DNA from: Pseudohongiella sp.
GTDB lineage: Bacteria; Pseudomonadota; Gammaproteobacteria; Pseudomonadales; Pseudohongiellaceae
Assembly (NCBI RefSeq): GCF_011050365.1
Contig: NZ_DRFV01000001.1
Coordinates: 62,001 to 126,000, forward strand
Length of the DNA stretch: 64,000 bases
Reading direction: 5' to 3'
Position 1 is the stretch's first letter, and every line of letters starts with the position of its first letter. Position numbers and translations under genes: made by a program. Of this stretch, positions 17,316-26,217 are shown in pieces. The notes beneath the pieces are model-generated. The model saw nothing but the letters and a program-made list of their open reading frames with translations, was not told the DNA's origin and made no database searches.

Positions 17316-20198
17316 ATGTCAAGACAGAAGCAGGACGGGAAGCCCACCGGGGCGGCCCAACAGACCTCCACAGGCAGTGCCCCCATCAAAGACCCCTTCG
17401 CCAACCGCGAAGCGGAAAACTACGAAAAACCCATCCCCAGCCGCGAATTCATCATGGAATACATGGAGAAAGTCGGCGAGCCGGTGAGTTACGCGCACCT
17501 GTGTGAGCATCTGGAGCTAACCGATGATGAGGATCAGCTGGAGGCCTTGCGCCGCCGCCTGATCGCCATGGCCCGTGATGGCCAGCTGATCAGCAACCGC
17601 CGTGGTGTGTATGGCCTGGCGGACAAGATGGAGCTGATCAAGGGCCGCATCCAGGGTAACAAGGAAGGCATGGGCTTTTTTATTCCGCAGGATGGTTCCG
17701 GCGACCTGTTCCTGAGTCCGGGCGAGATGGTCAAGGTATTTGACGGTGATATCGTGCTGGCGCGGGTGTCGGGCGTGGATCGCCGTGGCCGCCGTGAGGG
17801 CATGATTGTTGAGGTGCTGGAGCGCCGCACCACGCAGGTGGTCGGGCGTTTCTACCATGAGAGTGGTTTTGGTCTGGTGGTCCCGGATAACCGGCGCATC
17901 AGCCAGGAAATCCTGATTCCGGAAAAAGACATTGGCAAGGCGCAGGACGGCCAGTTCGTGGTGGCGGAAATCCGCAGCTACGCCGATAACCGCCGCAAAG
18001 CAGTAGGCGCGATCACCGAGATTCTGGGCGATCACATGGCGCCGGGCATGGAGATTGATGTGGCCTTGAGAGGCCACGGCATCCCCTTTGAATGGCCGAC
18101 CGATGTTGACCGTGCGGTTCAGGGCCTGACCGAAGAGGTGGCCGAAGCCGATCTGGCCAACCGTATTGATTTGCGCAAGCTGCCGTTTGTCACCATTGAT
18201 GGTGAAGACGCCAAGGACTTTGATGACGCGGTGTTCTGTGAACCCATGGACAATGGCGGCTCGCGTCTGTACGTGGCGATTGCCGATGTGTCGCATTATG
18301 TGAAGCCCAATTCGCCGCTGGACGATGAGGCGCAAAAGCGTGGTAACTCGGTGTACTTCCCGGGTCACGTGGTGCCAATGTTGCCAGAAGTGCTGTCCAA
18401 TGGTCTGTGCTCACTCAAGCCCAAGGTCAATCGCCTGACCATGGTGTGCGAGATGGAGCTCAACCCCGAAGGCAAGGTTGAACATTACCGTTTTTATGAA
18501 GGTGTGATTTTTTCTCACGCCCGCCTGACCTACACCGAAGTGGCGGACATGCTGGAGGAGCCGGAAAGCGATATCCGTGCCCGGTCCGGCGAGCGCCTGC
18601 GTGAGCGGTACGCCGATGTACTGCCGCATCTGGAAGCCCTCTACGCCACCTATCTTAAGCTGGCCGAAGCACGCCGCCAGGCCGGGGCGCTGGATTTCTC
18701 CAGCAACGAAACCCGTATCGTGTTTGGCGAAACGCGCAAGATCGCCGAGATCGTGCCGGTGGAGCGCAACAATGCGCACCGTCTGGTCGAGGAGTGCATG
18801 CTGGCAGCCAACGTGTGCACGGCGCGCTTCCTGGAAGACTCCGATCTGCCGGTGCTGTACCGCATCCATGAAGGCCCGAACCCGGAAAAGCTGGACAACC
18901 TCAGCGCCTTCCTGCGTGAGCTGGGCCTGGTGCTGACGCGCAAGGACAAGCCGGAGCCGAAAGACTACCAGCGTATTCTGGAAAGCGTGGGCGATCGCCC
19001 GGATGCGCGCCTGATTCAGACCATGCTGGTGCGTTCGATGCTGCAGGCGGTGTATTCGCCGGAGAACATCGGCCACTTTGGTCTGGGCTTTGATGCCTAT
19101 ACCCACTTTACCTCGCCGATTCGACGTTATCCGGACTTGTTAGTGCACCGCGCGCTGCGGTTCCTGATCCGTGAAGGCAAGAAAAAGCAGCAGATCCGTC
19201 AGGTCGACGGTGCGCCCACGCTGACGCGCAAGGAAATCTATCCGTATCAGTTAAAGGACATGCAGCATTTTGGCGAGATCTGCTCGACCTATGAGCGCCG
19301 CGCTGATGCCGCCAGTTATGACGTGCAGGACTGGCTGAAGTGTGAGTATGTGCAGGATCGCGTCGGTGATGACTTTGAGGGCACCGTGGCCTCGGTCACC
19401 GGGTTTGGTCTGTTTGTCATGCTCAACGATATTTATGTCGAAGGCCTGGTGCATATCACCGCGCTGGCTAACGACTATTACAAGTTTGATCCGGTGCACC
19501 AGATGCTGGTTGGTGAGCACAGTGGCACCACCTTCCATCTGGGTGACTCGGTGCGGGTGCGGGTCGCACGCGTAGATCTGGACGATCGCAAGATTGATCT
19601 GCAGCTGCTGGATTCCAGCGGCAACGTCGCGGCTGACAAGGCGCGCAAGGGTCGTGGCAAAGACGGTGGCAAAGGCAAAGGAGCGGGCAAGGGCGCTGCC
19701 AAGAGCGAATTAAGGGCCAAGGCCAAGGGCGAGCCCAAAACCAAGAGCACTCGCGCCGGCAAACCTAACGCCAAGGCCAAAGACAAGCTGGATGATGCTG
19801 CGCCCAAGGCCAAGGGTCGTGGTGCAGCTGCTGCCAAATCAGGCGCCAAACCGGCCGCCCGAACCGGCACCAAGGCAGGCACCAAGGCAGGCACCGCTAA
19901 AAAGGCTGCACCCAAAACCGGAGCAAAAGCTGGCGCAACATCTGAGCAAAAACCCGCCCAGAAGCGCAGGCACAAGCCGGCGCAGACGGCCGCTCAGCGC
20001 CGCGCTCGCCAGCCGGCGAAAGAGTATTCGCAGACTGCGGGTGACACGTCCTCGGCCAAACCTTCTCGTCAGGCCAATAAAAAGGCCGCCAAGAAGCTGG
20101 CGCAAAAACCCGCTCAGCAGCCGTCGCAGAATGAATCGTCTGGCAAGAAGCCGGGCATGTTCAAGCGCTTTATGAAAAAGCTTGGGGTGTCTGATTAA
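17316..20198 (+). CDS. rnr: Ribonuclease R
   Basis: RNase R is a 3'-to-5' exoribonuclease that degrades structured RNA, working with tmRNA and in rRNA quality control. The 960-residue protein has an N-terminal winged helix (about 50-100), cold-shock domains (about 110-270), the RNB catalytic domain with the aspartate cluster DGEDAKDFDDAV near 295-305, and an S1 domain near 690-770 (GTVASVTGFGLFVMLNDIYVEG). After that comes a tail of about 180 residues made almost wholly of Lys, Ala, Gly and Arg, ending FKRFMKKLGV. The E. coli enzyme has 813 residues, so the tail is much longer here and may bind RNA or ribosomes. A TATACT at 17261-17266 is a possible -10. The stop overlaps the rlmB start (TAATG). 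Confidence 0.96.
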   Translation: MSRQKQDGKPTGAAQQTSTGSAPIKDPFANREAENYEKPIPSREFIMEYMEKVGEPVSYAHLCEHLELTDDEDQLEALRRRLIAMARDGQLISNRRGVYGLADKMELIKGRIQGNKEGMGFFIPQDGSGDLFLSPGEMVKVFDGDIVLARVSGVDRRGRREGMIVEVLERRTTQVVGRFYHESGFGLVVPDNRRISQEILIPEKDIGKAQDGQFVVAEIRSYADNRRKAVGAITEILGDHMAPGMEIDVALRGHGIPFEWPTDVDRAVQGLTEEVAEADLANRIDLRKLPFVTIDGEDAKDFDDAVFCEPMDNGGSRLYVAIADVSHYVKPNSPLDDEAQKRGNSVYFPGHVVPMLPEVLSNGLCSLKPKVNRLTMVCEMELNPEGKVEHYRFYEGVIFSHARLTYTEVADMLEEPESDIRARSGERLRERYADVLPHLEALYATYLKLAEARRQAGALDFSSNETRIVFGETRKIAEIVPVERNNAHRLVEECMLAANVCTARFLEDSDLPVLYRIHEGPNPEKLDNLSAFLRELGLVLTRKDKPEPKDYQRILESVGDRPDARLIQTMLVRSMLQAVYSPENIGHFGLGFDAYTHFTSPIRRYPDLLVHRALRFLIREGKKKQQIRQVDGAPTLTRKEIYPYQLKDMQHFGEICSTYERRADAASYDVQDWLKCEYVQDRVGDDFEGTVASVTGFGLFVMLNDIYVEGLVHITALANDYYKFDPVHQMLVGEHSGTTFHLGDSVRVRVARVDLDDRKIDLQLLDSSGNVAADKARKGRGKDGGKGKGAGKGAAKSELRAKAKGEPKTKSTRAGKPNAKAKDKLDDAAPKAKGRGAAAAKSGAKPAARTGTKAGTKAGTAKKAAPKTGAKAGATSEQKPAQKRRHKPAQTAAQRRARQPAKEYSQTAGDTSSAKPSRQANKKAAKKLAQKPAQQPSQNESSGKKPGMFKRFMKKLGVSD

Positions 20199-21001
20199 TG
20201 TCCGCCCGCGAGTGGATTGTTGGTATTCATGCGGTCAGCGAGCTGCTGAAGCGGCATCCGGAAGATGTGCACGAGTTGTTGCTGCAGCAGGAGCGCAGCG
20301 ATCAGCGCATTGATGAAGTCCGGGCGCTGGCGCAGGAGCTGGGGCTACTGTTTAAAGTGGTGCCACGCGCCGAGCTGGAAAAGCGCATTGCTGGCGACAG
20401 CGGTGCATCTGGCAAAGGCGGGGCCGGTAAAAGAGCGGGCAAGAGTGCGCCGGTGCATCAGGGCGTTGCCGCCCTGTGTCAGTGGCGCGACACCGTCAAG
20501 GATGAGGCGTTTCTCAATGCCTTGCTCGACAAGCTGCCACACCCACCTTTATTACTGATTCTGGATGAGGTTACCGATCCGCATAACCTGGGCGCGTGTT
20601 TGCGCACCGCCGATGCGGCGGGCGTGGACGCGGTGATTGTGCCCAAGGACAACTCGGCGACCATGAACCTGACCGTGCGCAAGGTGGCCAGCGGCGCGGC
20701 GGAAAAGGTCAATCTGGTGGCAGTCACCAATCTCAGTCGCACCATGGCCGCCCTGCAGCAGCGCGGCATCTGGATCAGCGGCGCGGCCGGCGAGGCCACC
20801 CAAAGCCTGTATGAAGCCGACCTGACCGGCCCGCGGGCGCTGGCCATGGGCTCCGAAGGCAAGGGCCTGCGTCGGTTGACCCGTGAACATTGCGACTTTC
20901 TGCTCTCCATACCGATGGCCGGCGCGGTCAGTAGCCTGAATGTCTCCGTAGCAACGGGCGTCTGCCTGTTTGAAGCCGTAAGGCAGCGCTCAGGCAACTG
21001 A
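20198..21001 (+). CDS. rlmB: 23S rRNA (guanosine-2251-2'-O)-methyltransferase
   Basis: RlmB methylates the ribose of G2251 in 23S rRNA. The 267-residue SpoU/TrmH-family protein has an N-terminal substrate-binding domain (WIVGIHAVSELLKRHPEDV). The SPOUT knot motifs are present: LDEVTDPHNLGACLRTADAAGVDAVI near 130-155, ALAMGSEGKGLRRL near 205-220 and IPMAGAVSSLNVSVATGV near 235-252. An insertion of Gly/Lys-rich residues (SGASGKGGAGKRAGK) separates the domains at about 69-85. It forms an operon with rnr through a one-base overlap. Its stop codon lies inside the left arm of a large inverted repeat. Confidence 0.95.
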   Translation: MSAREWIVGIHAVSELLKRHPEDVHELLLQQERSDQRIDEVRALAQELGLLFKVVPRAELEKRIAGDSGASGKGGAGKRAGKSAPVHQGVAALCQWRDTVKDEAFLNALLDKLPHPPLLLILDEVTDPHNLGACLRTADAAGVDAVIVPKDNSATMNLTVRKVASGAAEKVNLVAVTNLSRTMAALQQRGIWISGAAGEATQSLYEADLTGPRALAMGSEGKGLRRLTREHCDFLLSIPMAGAVSSLNVSVATGVCLFEAVRQRSGN

Positions 21002-21132
21002 AAAACTATCTGCGTTGCCATTGCTTCGTTAAAAACAGGCTCAAGATGCTCACTTACTCCTTGTAAGCTCCGCTCTTTCGCCTGTTTTTGCCTCGCACTG
21101 ACTGCCTCGAATACGTTTTTCAGTCGCCTGAG
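20989..21132. repeat. Nested inverted-repeat element after rlmB
   Basis: Outer 18-base arms at 20989-21006 and 21115-21132 are complementary with one mismatch. An inner pair, aaaaacaggc (21031-21040) and gcctgttttt (21080-21089), is perfect. The left outer arm contains the last codons and stop of rlmB. The structure is larger than a simple terminator and resembles a small non-coding mobile or dispersed repeat (MITE- or REP-like). Termination of the rnr-rlmB transcript is a possible function. Confidence 0.55.
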
Positions 21133-21325
21133 GGCAAATTAGATTGCATCTGTCAGTAACTTTCATTAAACTTCGCGGTCCCTGAATTCCTGCCGGAAGG
21201 CACGTCTGCAGCCACGTGAAGGCTGAACAGCAGATTGAATAAGGGTTAACAGTTCACTCCTTGTCTTACCGACTTTGGCCAAGATGGCCGGGTTTACGGA
21301 AGACTTATTGCCAGAAGGAGTCTCT
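21133..21325 (+). promoter_or_regulatory. Leader of the rpsF operon
   Basis: About 190 non-coding bases precede rpsF. They contain a short hairpin tggcca/tggccg near 21276-21291 and a strong ribosome-binding site AGAAGGAG (21313-21320). In many bacteria the S6-S18 complex represses its own operon by binding a leader hairpin, so autoregulation is expected. I cannot match the bound structure with certainty by eye. Confidence 0.35.
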
Positions 21326-21823
21326 ATGAGACATTACGAGATTGTATTTGTAGTACACCCTGATCAAAGCGATCAGGTCCCTGCGATGGTTGAGCGTTAC
21401 AAGCAGATGGTTACCGAGAGCGGCGGCAAGATCCACCGTGAAGAAGACTGGGGCCGTCGTCAGCTCGCTTACCCGATCAACAAGATTCACAAAGCGCATT
21501 ACGTTCTGATGAACGTTGAGTGCAACCAGGAAGTCCTGGACGAAATCGTGACTCTGTTCCGTTACAACGACGCTATCCTGCGTAACCTTGTGATCAAGAC
21601 TGACGAAGCGGTGACTGAAGAGTCGCTGATTCTGAAAGGTGAGCGCGAAAGCCGTGAGCGTCGTGCCCGTGCCGAGCAGAAGCGTCGTCTGGAAGATGAA
21701 GCCGCTGAGCGTCAGGCTGCCCGTGAAGAAGCCGAGAGCGACAAGGACGATGACAGCGACGACGAAGACTACGATGGCGACGACGCTGACTCCGACGACG
21801 ACAGCGACGAAGACGACAAATAA
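21326..21823 (+). CDS. rpsF: 30S ribosomal protein S6
   Basis: S6 binds 16S rRNA in the platform of the small subunit, with S18. The 165-residue protein has the conserved core [44 protein letters not shown] and [11 protein letters not shown]. Start ATG 21326 is set by AGAAGGAG six bases before it. Residues from about 125 on form a highly acidic tail of Asp, Glu and Ser, longer than the Glu tail added to E. coli S6. The gene heads the order rpsF-rpsR-DUF2232-rplI-dnaB known from Pseudomonas. Confidence 0.96.
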   Translation: MRHYEIVFVVHPDQSDQVPAMVERYKQMVTESGGKIHREEDWGRRQLAYPINKIHKAHYVLMNVECNQEVLDEIVTLFRYNDAILRNLVIKTDEAVTEESLILKGERESRERRARAEQKRRLEDEAAERQAAREEAESDKDDDSDDEDYDGDDADSDDDSDEDDK

Positions 21824-21849
21824 TCACAGATTTTTAAAGGATATTTAAT

Positions 21850-22080
21850 ATGTCACGTTTTTTCCGTCGCCGTAAGTTCTGCAAATTTACGGCTGAAGGC
21901 ACCAAGCAGATCGATTACAAAGACCTGGAAACACTGAAGGCCTATATCTCTGAGACAGGCAAGATTGTTCCCAGCCGTATTACCGGTACCAAGGCGCGTT
22001 ATCAGCGTCAGCTGGCGACTGCCGTCAAGCGCGCGCGTCACCTGGCTTTGATTCCGTACACGGACAGCCACAACGTTTGA
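21850..22080 (+). CDS. rpsR: 30S ribosomal protein S18
   Basis: The 76-residue S18 partners S6 in the platform of the 30S subunit. The conserved features are [58 protein letters not shown] and the usual length. A single Cys (FCKF) follows the N-terminal arginines. The gene starts 26 bases after rpsF, behind AAAGGA, and is cotranscribed with it. Confidence 0.97.
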   Translation: MSRFFRRRKFCKFTAEGTKQIDYKDLETLKAYISETGKIVPSRITGTKARYQRQLATAVKRARHLALIPYTDSHNV

Positions 22081-22119
22081 TCCTGCGTTTACGCGGGCTC
22101 TTGCTGAAACGAGAGTAAT

Positions 22120-22953
22120 ATGCGGGGTTTAGCACAATACGCAATGAACGGCCGCCGTCAGGCGATCACGGCAGCGCTATTGTGCGGTTTGATCCCGCTG
22201 GCCAACATGCTGACCCCGGCGATTGTGGGGTTGGTCGGTTTGCGACACGGGCCACGAGAGGCCTTGATGGTGGCAGCCTGGGCAGCACTTCCGCTGTTCG
22301 GCTGGGCGATGGCGGGGGATATTACCCCGCTGATCCTGCTGGTAGGTGTGTTTGTGCTGGCAACAGTGCTGCGACAATCTTCCTCCTGGCAGCCCACCAT
22401 GCTGGTGGCCATTCTGGTCGGAGTGGGTGCAGAACTGGCACTGCGGCTGCGGCCGGAGTTTCTGGTGTTGCTGACTGAACAGGTTGAAATGTTCATGGCC
22501 AGCGGCAATACAGAGATGCCGGCGGTACCGCCAGATATGATGCAGGGTGTCCTGATCAATCTGTTTGGTGTCATGCACATGTTCCTGGCCATATGCCTGC
22601 TGATGCTGGCGCGCTGGTGGCAGGCCTTGCTGTTTAACCCGGGTGGTTTTCAGCAGGAGTTTCACCAGTTTCGTCTGCAGCCGTCGGTTGCCGTGGCGTT
22701 GATGGTACTGTTTGTGCTGGCAAGTTTCGGCATCACGGCACTGTCCGGTTGGACCATGTATTTTGTATTGCCCCTGTTTTTTGCCGGTGTCGCGCTGGTG
22801 CACGGGCTGATTGGTATCAAGAAATTGTCGCGGCTTTGGCTGATCGCATTCTACATGCTCATGCTGAATCCGCCGCTGGCTCAGTTGTTGGCCGTGTTCG
22901 CACTTGCGGATAGCTGGTATGACTTCCGGGGCCGGATTCAGAAACAGAGCTAA
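22120..22953 (+). CDS. DUF2232-type integral membrane protein
   Basis: The product is 277 residues, with about seven to eight hydrophobic segments (for example [26 protein letters not shown], then [33 protein letters not shown] and [19 protein letters not shown]). It resembles the YybS/DUF2232 membrane protein that sits between rpsR and rplI in Pseudomonas and relatives. Its function is unknown. Position inside a ribosomal operon implies expression coupled to growth. The start at ATG 22120 follows GAGAG. The next gene, rplI, begins 23 bases after its stop. Confidence 0.8.
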   Translation: MRGLAQYAMNGRRQAITAALLCGLIPLANMLTPAIVGLVGLRHGPREALMVAAWAALPLFGWAMAGDITPLILLVGVFVLATVLRQSSSWQPTMLVAILVGVGAELALRLRPEFLVLLTEQVEMFMASGNTEMPAVPPDMMQGVLINLFGVMHMFLAICLLMLARWWQALLFNPGGFQQEFHQFRLQPSVAVALMVLFVLASFGITALSGWTMYFVLPLFFAGVALVHGLIGIKKLSRLWLIAFYMLMLNPPLAQLLAVFALADSWYDFRGRIQKQS

Positions 22954-22976
22954 AGAGCTTAATTGAGGAAAACATC

Positions 22977-23438
22977 ATGAACGTAATATTACTGGAAAAA
23001 GTAGGTCGTCTCGGCGGCGTTGGTGACACCGCAGCTGTGAAAGCGGGCTACGCACGTAACTTCCTGTTCCCGACAGGCAAGGCAATCCCGGCCACCAAAA
23101 CCAACCTGACTGATTTTGAAGCCCGTCGTGCTGAGCTGATGGCTGCGCACAACGAGAAAGTGGCTGCGGCCCAGGCTCGTGCTGCCAAGATCAAGGCGCT
23201 GCGCGTCGAGATCGAAGTTAACGCTGGCGACGAAGGCAAGCTGTTCGGTTCTGTTGGCACCAAGGACATCGCTGATGCCGCCAACGCTGCTGCTGGCAGT
23301 GACCTGGTGAAATCTGAAGTGCGTCTGCCGATCGGCGCGATCCGCGAAATCGGCGACTACGAGATCAGCATCGATCTGGGTTTTGACGTCGAAGAAATGA
23401 TTACCGTGGCAGTTGTACCTGCGAAGGTACAGGCGTAA
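22977..23438 (+). CDS. rplI: 50S ribosomal protein L9
   Basis: The 153-residue L9 binds 23S rRNA at the base of the L1 stalk and helps maintain the reading frame. It has the N-terminal domain [30 protein letters not shown] (given here as overlapping parts: [10 protein letters not shown] and [10 protein letters not shown]), a long connecting helix (about 45-75) and a C-terminal domain with [14 protein letters not shown] and [24 protein letters not shown] precedes the ATG. The gene ends the ribosomal part of the operon and is followed by hairpins and a terminator before dnaB. Confidence 0.97.
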   Translation: MNVILLEKVGRLGGVGDTAAVKAGYARNFLFPTGKAIPATKTNLTDFEARRAELMAAHNEKVAAAQARAAKIKALRVEIEVNAGDEGKLFGSVGTKDIADAANAAAGSDLVKSEVRLPIGAIREIGDYEISIDLGFDVEEMITVAVVPAKVQA

Positions 23439-23511
23439 CTGACGCCGGTAACGGATGCCCTGACGGGCCCCATCTGCTGGTTGTGAAGACAACCGTGTAG
23501 TGGGAGAATAG

Positions 23512-23547
23512 AGCACCACCGCCTTCGGGTTGTGGTGCTTTTTTTTT
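23512..23547 (+). terminator. Rho-independent terminator after rplI
   Basis: The stem agcaccac/gtggtgct with loop around ccttcgg is followed by a run of nine T. A smaller hairpin, ggttgt-gaag-acaacc, lies just upstream at 23479-23494. Because dnaB starts only 38 bases later, this may separate the ribosomal operon from dnaB or attenuate read-through. Confidence 0.85.
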
Positions 23548-23584
23548 GCCTGACTGTCAGCCTGATACCCACGCCAAAGGAACT

Positions 23585-25063
23585 ATGTCGGAATCCAAGG
23601 AATCTTCATCGCCCCGCACCGCCGGGGGTTCGCAAAGTGCCGGTAGCGGGCAAAGTGCCGGTAGCGGGCAAAGCGCCGGCGGCGGACAAAGTGCCGGCGG
23701 CGGACAGAGTGTCCTGTCTTTAAAGGTACCGCCCAATTCGGTGGAAGCCGAGCAGGCTGTGCTGGGCGGGCTGATGCAGGACAACAGCGCCTGGGACGAT
23801 GTCGCCGAGGTGCTGCAGGCGGAGGACTTCTACCGCCACGAACATCAGCTGATCTTCAACGTCATGCTCAAACAGGTGGAAACCAGTAAACCCATTGACG
23901 TGGTGACCCTGGTGGAAGCGCTGGACAGTTTGAACGAGCTGGAAACCGCCGGCGGCCTCGAATACCTGACCGACCTGGTCAGTCATGCCCGCGGCACCGC
24001 CAACATCACCGCGTATTCCCAGATCATTCGCGAGCGCGCCACGCTGCGTACGCTGATTCGGGTGTCCAACGAGATTTCCGACAATGCCTTCAACCCGGCC
24101 GGTCGTCCGGCGGCTGAGGTGCTGGATCTGGCAGAGCAGAAAGTATTCCAGATCGCTGACAACCGCGCCCAGGATGGTGGTCCGCAGCAGGTCAATCCGC
24201 TGCTGACCAAGGCCGTGGAAAAGATCGATGAACTGATCAAGTCCAAGGGGGGCATCACCGGGCTGTCCACGGGCTACAAAGACCTGGACAAGAAAACCTC
24301 CGGTCTGCAGAAATCCGATCTCATTATTGTCGCCGGTCGTCCGTCCATGGGTAAAACCACCTTTGCCATGAACCTGGCCGAGCATGTCGGTTTAAGCCAG
24401 GACAAACCGGTACTGATTTTCAGTCTGGAGATGCCGGCAGAGAGCCTGATCTTCCGTATGCTCAGCTCCATCGGCCGTATTGACCAGACCCGTTTGCGCA
24501 GCGGGCAGTTGGAAGACGAGGACTGGCCCAAGCTGACCTCGGCCATTGCCAAATTAAAAGACCGCCCCATCCTGATTGATGATGCGGTGGGCCTGAGCCC
24601 CACGGAAATGCGCGCCCGTGCCCGGCGTATCGCGCGTGAATACGGTGGTATCGGTCTGGTGGTGGTCGACTATTTGCAGCTGATGCAGATCAAGGGTTTT
24701 GGCGATAACCGGGTCGGTGAAATTTCCGAAATCTCACGCTCGCTGAAAACCATGGCGCGTGAATTTGAATGCCCGGTCATTGCCCTGTCGCAGTTGAACC
24801 GGAGTCTGGAGCAGCGCCCCAACAAGCGTCCGGTAATGTCGGATCTGCGTGAATCGGGCGCTATCGAGCAGGACGCGGATATCATTGCCTTTGTTTATCG
24901 GGACGAAGTGTATAACGAAGACACCCAGGACAAAGGTATCGCGGAAATCATCATTGGCAAGCAGCGTAACGGCCCCATCGGCACGGTGAAACTGGGCTTT
25001 ATCGGACATTTGCTGCGTTTCGAAAACCTGGCGCTGCCGGACTACGACGACAATTATGGTTGA
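23585..25063 (+). CDS. dnaB: Replicative DNA helicase
   Basis: DnaB is the hexameric 5'-3' helicase at the replication fork. The 492-residue protein starts at ATG 23585 after AAAGGA. It has the N-terminal primase-interacting domain (VPPNSVEAEQAVLGGLM) and a RecA-type core with Walker A GRPSMGKTT near 250, EMPAESLIFRMLSS, and Walker B VVVDYLQLM. SQLNRSLEQRPNKRPVMSDLR and the DnaB signature FVYRDEVYNED follow. Unusually, residues 17-40 are four copies of a six-residue Ser/Ala/Gly/Gln repeat encoded by an 18-bp tandem repeat. The stop overlaps alr by 8 bases. Confidence 0.96.
   Translation: MSESKESSSPRTAGGSQSAGSGQSAGSGQSAGGGQSAGGGQSVLSLKVPPNSVEAEQAVLGGLMQDNSAWDDVAEVLQAEDFYRHEHQLIFNVMLKQVETSKPIDVVTLVEALDSLNELETAGGLEYLTDLVSHARGTANITAYSQIIRERATLRTLIRVSNEISDNAFNPAGRPAAEVLDLAEQKVFQIADNRAQDGGPQQVNPLLTKAVEKIDELIKSKGGITGLSTGYKDLDKKTSGLQKSDLIIVAGRPSMGKTTFAMNLAEHVGLSQDKPVLIFSLEMPAESLIFRMLSSIGRIDQTRLRSGQLEDEDWPKLTSAIAKLKDRPILIDDAVGLSPTEMRARARRIAREYGGIGLVVVDYLQLMQIKGFGDNRVGEISEISRSLKTMAREFECPVIALSQLNRSLEQRPNKRPVMSDLRESGAIEQDADIIAFVYRDEVYNEDTQDKGIAEIIIGKQRNGPIGTVKLGFIGHLLRFENLALPDYDDNYG
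23633..23704 (+). repeat. Four 18-bp tandem repeats inside dnaB
   Basis: Units caaagtgccggtagcggg (23633-23650 and 23651-23668) and caaagNgccggcggcgga (23669-23686 and 23687-23704) encode QSAGSG/QSAGGG-type residues ahead of the folded N-terminal domain. The in-frame unit length means copy changes would lengthen or shorten a flexible leader without frameshift. Confidence 0.9.
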
Positions 25064-26207
25064 TATGCCCCGGGTCGATGCACATAGCTGGGCCGAGATC
25101 GATCTGGCCGCTGTCCAGCACAACTTCCGGCGCGCCCGGCACTATGCCCCGGCAAGCCGTTTGTGTGCGGTGATCAAGGCCAATGCCTACGGTCATGGCG
25201 TGGAGCCGATTGCCCGCGCATTGAGCAATGAGCTGCAGGGCGGTGACTGTTTTGCGGTTGCTACCCTGGCCGAAGCGCGGCGCGTGTATCAGGCGCTGGG
25301 CCTGCGCGATATTCTGATTCTGCGCGGCCCGCTTGATGCGGCAGAACTGACCGAGATCCTGGCCACCGGCTTCATGTGGGTGTTGCACTCGCCGTGGCAG
25401 GCTGACCTGCTCAAGGCGTCGCTGACGCAGGGCATGATGTTCCAGCCGCTGCGCATCTGGGTGAAAACCAATACCGGCATGAACCGGCTGGGCATGTCCC
25501 CCCAGGCCTTCGCCGACATCTGGCCGTGGCTGAAAAATCTGCCGCAAAAAAAATCACTGATGCTGATGTCGCATTTTGCGACCGCCGATGAACCGGACAA
25601 ACCGCTGGCGGCGGAACAGTTAAAGAATTTTCAGGCGCTGGCAGACAGCGTGGCGCTGGATCCGGACAGCGAGGGTATGAGCCTGTCGGCATCAGCGGGC
25701 ATCCTGGCCTGGCCGTCGGCGCAGTTCAGCATGTGCCGGCCGGGCATCATGCTGTACGGTGCATCCCCGATGGTGGGTGAGCATGGGCCCGCTTTTGGTC
25801 TGCAGCCGGTGATGAACCTGAAGTCGCGCCTGGTGACCACCAATGAGGTCAAGGCTGGCGACACTGTCGGGTATGGCGCCACGTATCACTGCCAGCAGGA
25901 TATGCGTGTGGGTATCATTGGCATTGGTTATGGCGATGGTTATCCACGTCATGCGCCGTCAGGCACGCCGGTATTGATACATGCCGCTGGCAAGGTGTAT
26001 GAAGCGCCGCTGGCTGGCCGTGTGTCCATGGACATGTTGACCGTGGACCTGACCAATGTCCCTGCGGTACCGGGCGATGAAGTGTTGTTATGGGGGCAGG
26101 GCTGGGGCCAGCAACTGCCCGCCGAGCGTATTGCCGATCTGTGCCAGACCATAGCCTACGAATTGTTCTGTCAGATTACCGCGCGCGTTAAATTTATTTA
26201 TCAGTAG
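25056..26207 (+). CDS. alr: Alanine racemase
   Basis: Alr is a pyridoxal-phosphate enzyme making D-alanine for peptidoglycan. The 383-residue protein has the PLP lysine K41 in AVIKANAYGHG, the phosphate-binding segment near 220 (MCRPGIMLYG), the second catalytic tyrosine in TVGYGATY near 270, and VSMDMLTVDLTNVP near 320. The start at ATG 25056 overlaps the end of dnaB; ATG 25065 is an alternative. The dnaB-alr-radA order is common in gammaproteobacteria. No separate promoter is evident, so it is probably cotranscribed with dnaB. Confidence 0.95.
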   Translation: MVDMPRVDAHSWAEIDLAAVQHNFRRARHYAPASRLCAVIKANAYGHGVEPIARALSNELQGGDCFAVATLAEARRVYQALGLRDILILRGPLDAAELTEILATGFMWVLHSPWQADLLKASLTQGMMFQPLRIWVKTNTGMNRLGMSPQAFADIWPWLKNLPQKKSLMLMSHFATADEPDKPLAAEQLKNFQALADSVALDPDSEGMSLSASAGILAWPSAQFSMCRPGIMLYGASPMVGEHGPAFGLQPVMNLKSRLVTTNEVKAGDTVGYGATYHCQQDMRVGIIGIGYGDGYPRHAPSGTPVLIHAAGKVYEAPLAGRVSMDMLTVDLTNVPAVPGDEVLLWGQGWGQQLPAERIADLCQTIAYELFCQITARVKFIYQ

Positions 26208-26217
26208 TTGTGTCCCT

